This document shows, in pieces, positions 61,250-64,000 of a stretch of DNA of 64,000 nt. Origin of the DNA: Berkiella sp963803015 (GTDB lineage: Bacteria; Pseudomonadota; Gammaproteobacteria; Berkiellales; Berkiellaceae); the NCBI GenBank assembly GCA_963803015.1, contig CAWDKV010000003.1:806001-870000 (forward strand), given 5' to 3'. Each line of letters opens with the position of its first letter. The first letter of the stretch is position 1. Both the position numbers and the translations under genes were made by a program. The notes under the pieces are model-generated. The model was not told where the DNA came from. It saw only the letters and a program-made list of their open reading frames with translations, and did no database searches.

Positions 61250-61921
61250 ATGATGACTCACAGAATCCATAGACAAGATATTAATGAATTAATAGGCAAG
61301 TTTTCAGAAAAGGCTGTTTTCTGGAAAGATGTTAATTCAAACTATATAGCCTGCAATCGATTTTATGCCCAAAAGTGTGGCTTTCAAGATTTAAATGAAA
61401 TGGTTGGGTTAAATGATTTTATTATAAATCCCCAGTACAAAGAACTCTATTTAAAAGATGACCAAAGCGTCATTTCATCGCAAAGTCCAAAACATCTTTA
61501 TAATCCTGCATTTTATCCTTGCGACGGCAAGGTGTTTGTGGAAGGGACATTAAGTCCTGTTTTTGATAATCATGAACGCATTTCTGGGGTGGTAGGCATA
61601 CTTGAAGTTAAAGCAAATGTTCTTTCAGGTTCATTTATCTCGGTTTTAAATTTTATTGAAAACAATAATATTGCTAATTTCCTCAAAGAAGATAAATACT
61701 TGGTAGATCAGGAAAGGTTAATTTTACTTTCCAAAAATGAGCTTGTCTGCTATTTTTATGCTGAATTCTTACATTTATCAGCAAAGCAAATTAGCTGCTT
61801 GATGAGCTTAAGTCCTCGCACAGTAGAGAAATATCTGGAGCGAGCAAGAGAAAAGAAAATACTTCTTTCCACCAATTATTTCAACAATAGGATTGAGGAA
61901 TTAATTTTACAAAGCCTTTAA
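61250..61921 (+). CDS. PAS domain LuxR-type regulator
   Basis: A 223-residue regulator. Residues 10-120 form a PAS sensor: AVFWKDVNSNYIACNRFYAQ, FQDLNEMVGLNDF, then the strand DNHERISGVVGILEV. The C-terminal part is a LuxR helix-turn-helix (LSKNELVCYFYAEFLHLSAK, then LMSLSPRTVEKYLERAREK), slightly shortened. Unlike the two other LuxR-type proteins it senses through PAS, so its signal may be redox, light or a small ligand. No clear ribosome site before ATG. It is divergent from the fusion gene and may control it. A hairpin follows the stop. Confidence 0.8.
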   Translation: MMTHRIHRQDINELIGKFSEKAVFWKDVNSNYIACNRFYAQKCGFQDLNEMVGLNDFIINPQYKELYLKDDQSVISSQSPKHLYNPAFYPCDGKVFVEGTLSPVFDNHERISGVVGILEVKANVLSGSFISVLNFIENNNIANFLKEDKYLVDQERLILLSKNELVCYFYAEFLHLSAKQISCLMSLSPRTVEKYLERAREKKILLSTNYFNNRIEELILQSL

Positions 61922-61923
61922 GG

Positions 61924-61944
61924 GTCATTTGATTGGCAAATGAC
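61924..61944 (+). terminator. Hairpin after the PAS-LuxR gene
   Basis: GTCATTTG / CAAATGAC (61924-61931 / 61937-61944) with a five-base loop; a T-rich stretch follows after eight bases. Confidence 0.55.
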
Positions 61945-62193
61945 AACAGTTATTTTTGATCCACCGCTTCTGGTGATAAATAAATTGGAGTAGGTGCTTT
62001 TATTAAATTGCCTGAAAGGTTAGTCACGTGGTGAATGTCCTTGTGATCCTAAGTCTATTCAGCATGTAATCTTTTGCTTATGTGAAAAATCTGCTGAATG
62101 CTTACGGTTCTACCTATAAATTTATATGACATCCTTATCTCTTAATTAATGTTAGTCTGTGCACTGGTAAAAATATTGAAAGAATCAGTGTAT

Positions 62194-63744
62194 ATGTTAA
62201 ATACTCCTTTAAGCCCTATTGGCAGTTTGTCTCGAGATCTTTTATTGCTGCTATTTTCCTATTTAAATTGGCATGATTTGCCCAAAGCTGGCGTTGTGTC
62301 TCGTCTTTGGCAAGGGATATTTAATGATCCTATCGTATGGAAACGTTTGATAAATGAACATTTTCCCTATCTTTCTCAAAAAAACCAAGCACAGTATCAA
62401 AGCTCCCCCAAAGCGCTATTTATCCAAGAACTGAAGCATATTGATACTTACATAAACAAAGAAGTCTTAGCACATGCTGACCAAGTGAAACGTAATCTTT
62501 TAATAGCACTACGTGGAGAGGTCAGAAAGATTGAACAATTACCCATAACCGATCTTGTAAAGAAAAAATTATATGTTTTTGCTTTAGCCAATGGTCACTC
62601 AATAGGATTAAAAGAATCAGATATTATGATTAGAACAGAAGCATTAACGATAGCTGCTAAAAACAGTTATTCCCCTGCTGTTCAAAAGATTGTAGGGTTA
62701 TGGGGTAATGATTTAACAGCATGGGCTACAACGAATAGTAAACTGATAGGTGCCTCTGCTAATGGTCGTGTTGATGAACTTCAAGTGTTAATGCAGGACC
62801 CATCCTTTTCAGGAGAACGAATGGCACTCAGAGTTGCTGCTGAATATGGTCAACTTGCAGTTATTCATGTTTTACTAACCAATGTTAATAGGGTAATTCC
62901 AAATGAGCATAAAGATAATGCCCTTGATATTGCCTCTACTTTTGGTCATGTAAATGTTGTCCAATTTCTCTTACCTGAGAGGGGAGCAAGATTAAAGGCA
63001 AAACAAACAGCACTCTATAGCGCTGCTGAATATGGTCAGCTCAATGTTGTCATCGCTTTATTAACGCAAGTAGGGGATTATTCACCGGAAAATAAAGCTA
63101 AAGCACTTTGTATCGCTTGCGAACATGGGCAATTAAACGTTGTGCAATTTTTATTAAATATGGAAGGAATCACTAATCGTCATAAAATGGATGCCTTATT
63201 AGTGGCTCATAAAAATAATAAGCATGACATCGTTTATCATATAAGCGTCGATCTCTCATCGTGGGACCCCATCCCTCAGGATGCCTCTTTAAAGAGGCCA
63301 CTTGCTGAACAATCAGTAGCACTTTCTTTAGAGTTAGGAGGAAAAGATAAAGGGGGCACACTTGTTATCGCGGCGCAAAACGGTCACTTGCCTTTAGTTA
63401 AAGCTTTATTAAAAGAAGAGAGAAGCGCTATTCCAACCAATAGCAAAATGGAAGCATTAATCGAAGCCGATAAGCATCATTTCCATGAAATAGTTCAGCT
63501 TTTAAAAGCAGATCTCCAATCGTTGAGACCGGCACAGCACGGTGTATCGCAAAGCTCAACATCCATGTCAGAACCGCCGTTAGCCCTATCTCCTCTGACA
63601 GTAATGTATTTAGGAAAACGAAAAGAGAATTCAGAGACTTCACAGGAGTCAGAATCAGAATCAAAATCAGAAGAGAATGATGGCACAAATAATGAGCCAG
63701 ATGATCCTGATTATTCAAAAACAAAACGAACAAAATTGAATTAA
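62194..63744 (+). CDS. F-box protein with ankyrin repeats, candidate effector
   Basis: A 516-residue protein. Residues 5-45 are an F-box: SLSRDLLLLLFSYLNWHDLP, then AGVVSRLWQGIFNDPIVWKR, closer to the eukaryotic consensus than the F-box at 43514. Residues about 190-410 hold five or so ankyrin repeats (MALRVAAEYGQLAVIHVLL, ALYSAAEYGQLNVVIALL, ALCIACEHGQLNVVQFLL, LVIAAQNGHLPLVKALL). The C-terminal 80 residues are acidic and Ser-rich, with GKRKE and KTKRTKLN as basic patches. F-box/ankyrin proteins in Legionella recruit host SCF ligase to chosen targets. The start at 62194 puts the F-box at the N-terminus; 15 more codons are open upstream. No ribosome site stands out. Confidence 0.85.
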   Translation: MLNTPLSPIGSLSRDLLLLLFSYLNWHDLPKAGVVSRLWQGIFNDPIVWKRLINEHFPYLSQKNQAQYQSSPKALFIQELKHIDTYINKEVLAHADQVKRNLLIALRGEVRKIEQLPITDLVKKKLYVFALANGHSIGLKESDIMIRTEALTIAAKNSYSPAVQKIVGLWGNDLTAWATTNSKLIGASANGRVDELQVLMQDPSFSGERMALRVAAEYGQLAVIHVLLTNVNRVIPNEHKDNALDIASTFGHVNVVQFLLPERGARLKAKQTALYSAAEYGQLNVVIALLTQVGDYSPENKAKALCIACEHGQLNVVQFLLNMEGITNRHKMDALLVAHKNNKHDIVYHISVDLSSWDPIPQDASLKRPLAEQSVALSLELGGKDKGGTLVIAAQNGHLPLVKALLKEERSAIPTNSKMEALIEADKHHFHEIVQLLKADLQSLRPAQHGVSQSSTSMSEPPLALSPLTVMYLGKRKENSETSQESESESKSEENDGTNNEPDDPDYSKTKRTKLN

Positions 63745-63808
63745 AAGAAGATTGTTAGGACTAAATTTCAAGCAAGATATAGTACTATAATGAGTTTAAT
63801 TTCTGCCG

Positions 63809-63964
63809 TTACATCAAATAATTTACCATCTCACAAATGACTTCCCCATTAGGCCAAAATCTAAAGAAGTTAATTGAAAGGGGTACTCGTTTTAGCATTT
63901 GTTCTAATGCATCGCCTGTCCAGCTGCCATCATTTATTCCTCTTTGGAGGCGTTGTATTGCTCG
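63809..63964 (-). pseudogene. Possible broken gene end at the right edge
   Basis: On the minus strand an open stretch of 51 codons (RAIQRLQRGINDGSWTGDAL and on, to a TAA at 63809-63811) has no start and is preceded in frame by a TGA at 63965-63967. Beyond that stop the same frame continues to the edge (FKKRRMVREGF). It may be the C-terminus of a disrupted gene; too little is visible to say more. Confidence 0.25.
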
Positions 63965-64000
63965 TCAGAAACCTTCTCTAACCATTCGACGTTTTTTGAA

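Noticed and set aside
1..64000. CRISPR array, prophage, integrated plasmid or secretion-system cluster
   Set aside because: No evenly spaced repeats, phage structural genes, integrase, replication or secretion machinery genes are visible anywhere in the window.
63838..64000. Plus-strand frame opening near the right edge
   Set aside because: It is antisense to the broken minus-strand frame, lacks a ribosome site and is cut by the edge; neither strand can be preferred with certainty.

Overview
The window reads as chromosomal DNA of an AT-rich gammaproteobacterium that lives inside eukaryotic cells. The closest general picture is the Legionellales (Legionella, Coxiella, Berkiella-like bacteria). 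This is inferred from gene content, because no rRNA, tRNA or other marker gene is present. Ordinary envelope and metabolic genes closest to gammaproteobacterial families (a YbhFSRG/YhiI-type ABC exporter, ytcA-mdtNOP, poxB, phzF, DUF3300/DUF2950) alternate with long orphan genes carrying eukaryotic-type domains: two F-box proteins, ankyrin repeats, a mono-ADP-ribosyltransferase, a PP2C-like phosphatase, an acid-ceramidase-like Ntn hydrolase and a bZIP-like coiled coil. No secretion machinery, integrase or intact transposase is seen. Calling these orphans effectors is therefore inference.

Layout. 1-8.7 kb: the start of an alpha-2-macroglobulin-like gene running off the left edge, a four-gene ABC efflux operon, and an alpha/beta hydrolase, all on the minus strand. 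8.9-17.1 kb: PP2C-like protein, LuxR-type regulator, a protein of about eight 46-residue repeats, an unknown protein and an Ntn hydrolase. 17.2-22.6 kb: DUF2950/DUF3300 pair, a flavin amine oxidase and small membrane proteins, including a 54-residue DUF3309. 22.7-27.2 kb: a second LuxR-type regulator, PhzF, a resolvase remnant, and an ArsR repressor divergent from a membrane protein/DCC oxidoreductase/methyltransferase operon with a perfect palindromic operator between them. 27.4-35.1 kb: candidate effectors, including a possible GT-B glycosyltransferase, a protein with a nuclear-localisation-like cluster followed by a bZIP-like segment, and a divergently transcribed ADP-ribosyltransferase-ankyrin fusion. 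35.5-42.1 kb: ytcA-mdtN-mdtO-mdtP, then poxB. 42.5-64 kb: F-box proteins, two more repeat proteins, a polymorphic-toxin-like gene with two tandem paralogous immunity-like genes, a von Willebrand A protein, small peptides with double-glycine-like leaders, an outer-membrane barrel, a cysteine-protease-like protein, a three-part fusion (adenylate kinase, cytochrome P450-like, adenine phosphoribosyltransferase), a PAS-LuxR regulator and an F-box/ankyrin protein.

How the parts may work together. The two tripartite efflux systems and the alpha-2-macroglobulin-like protein suit envelope defence. Three different LuxR-type regulators without any visible autoinducer synthase suggest sensing of host or foreign signals. 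The orphan genes mostly stand alone with their own ribosome sites and terminators, as effector genes usually do. Three peptides with double-glycine-like leaders and the toxin/immunity locus point to competition with other bacteria. The strongest candidates for something undescribed are the kinase/P450-like/phosphoribosyltransferase fusion and the bZIP-like protein beside the ADP-ribosyltransferase.
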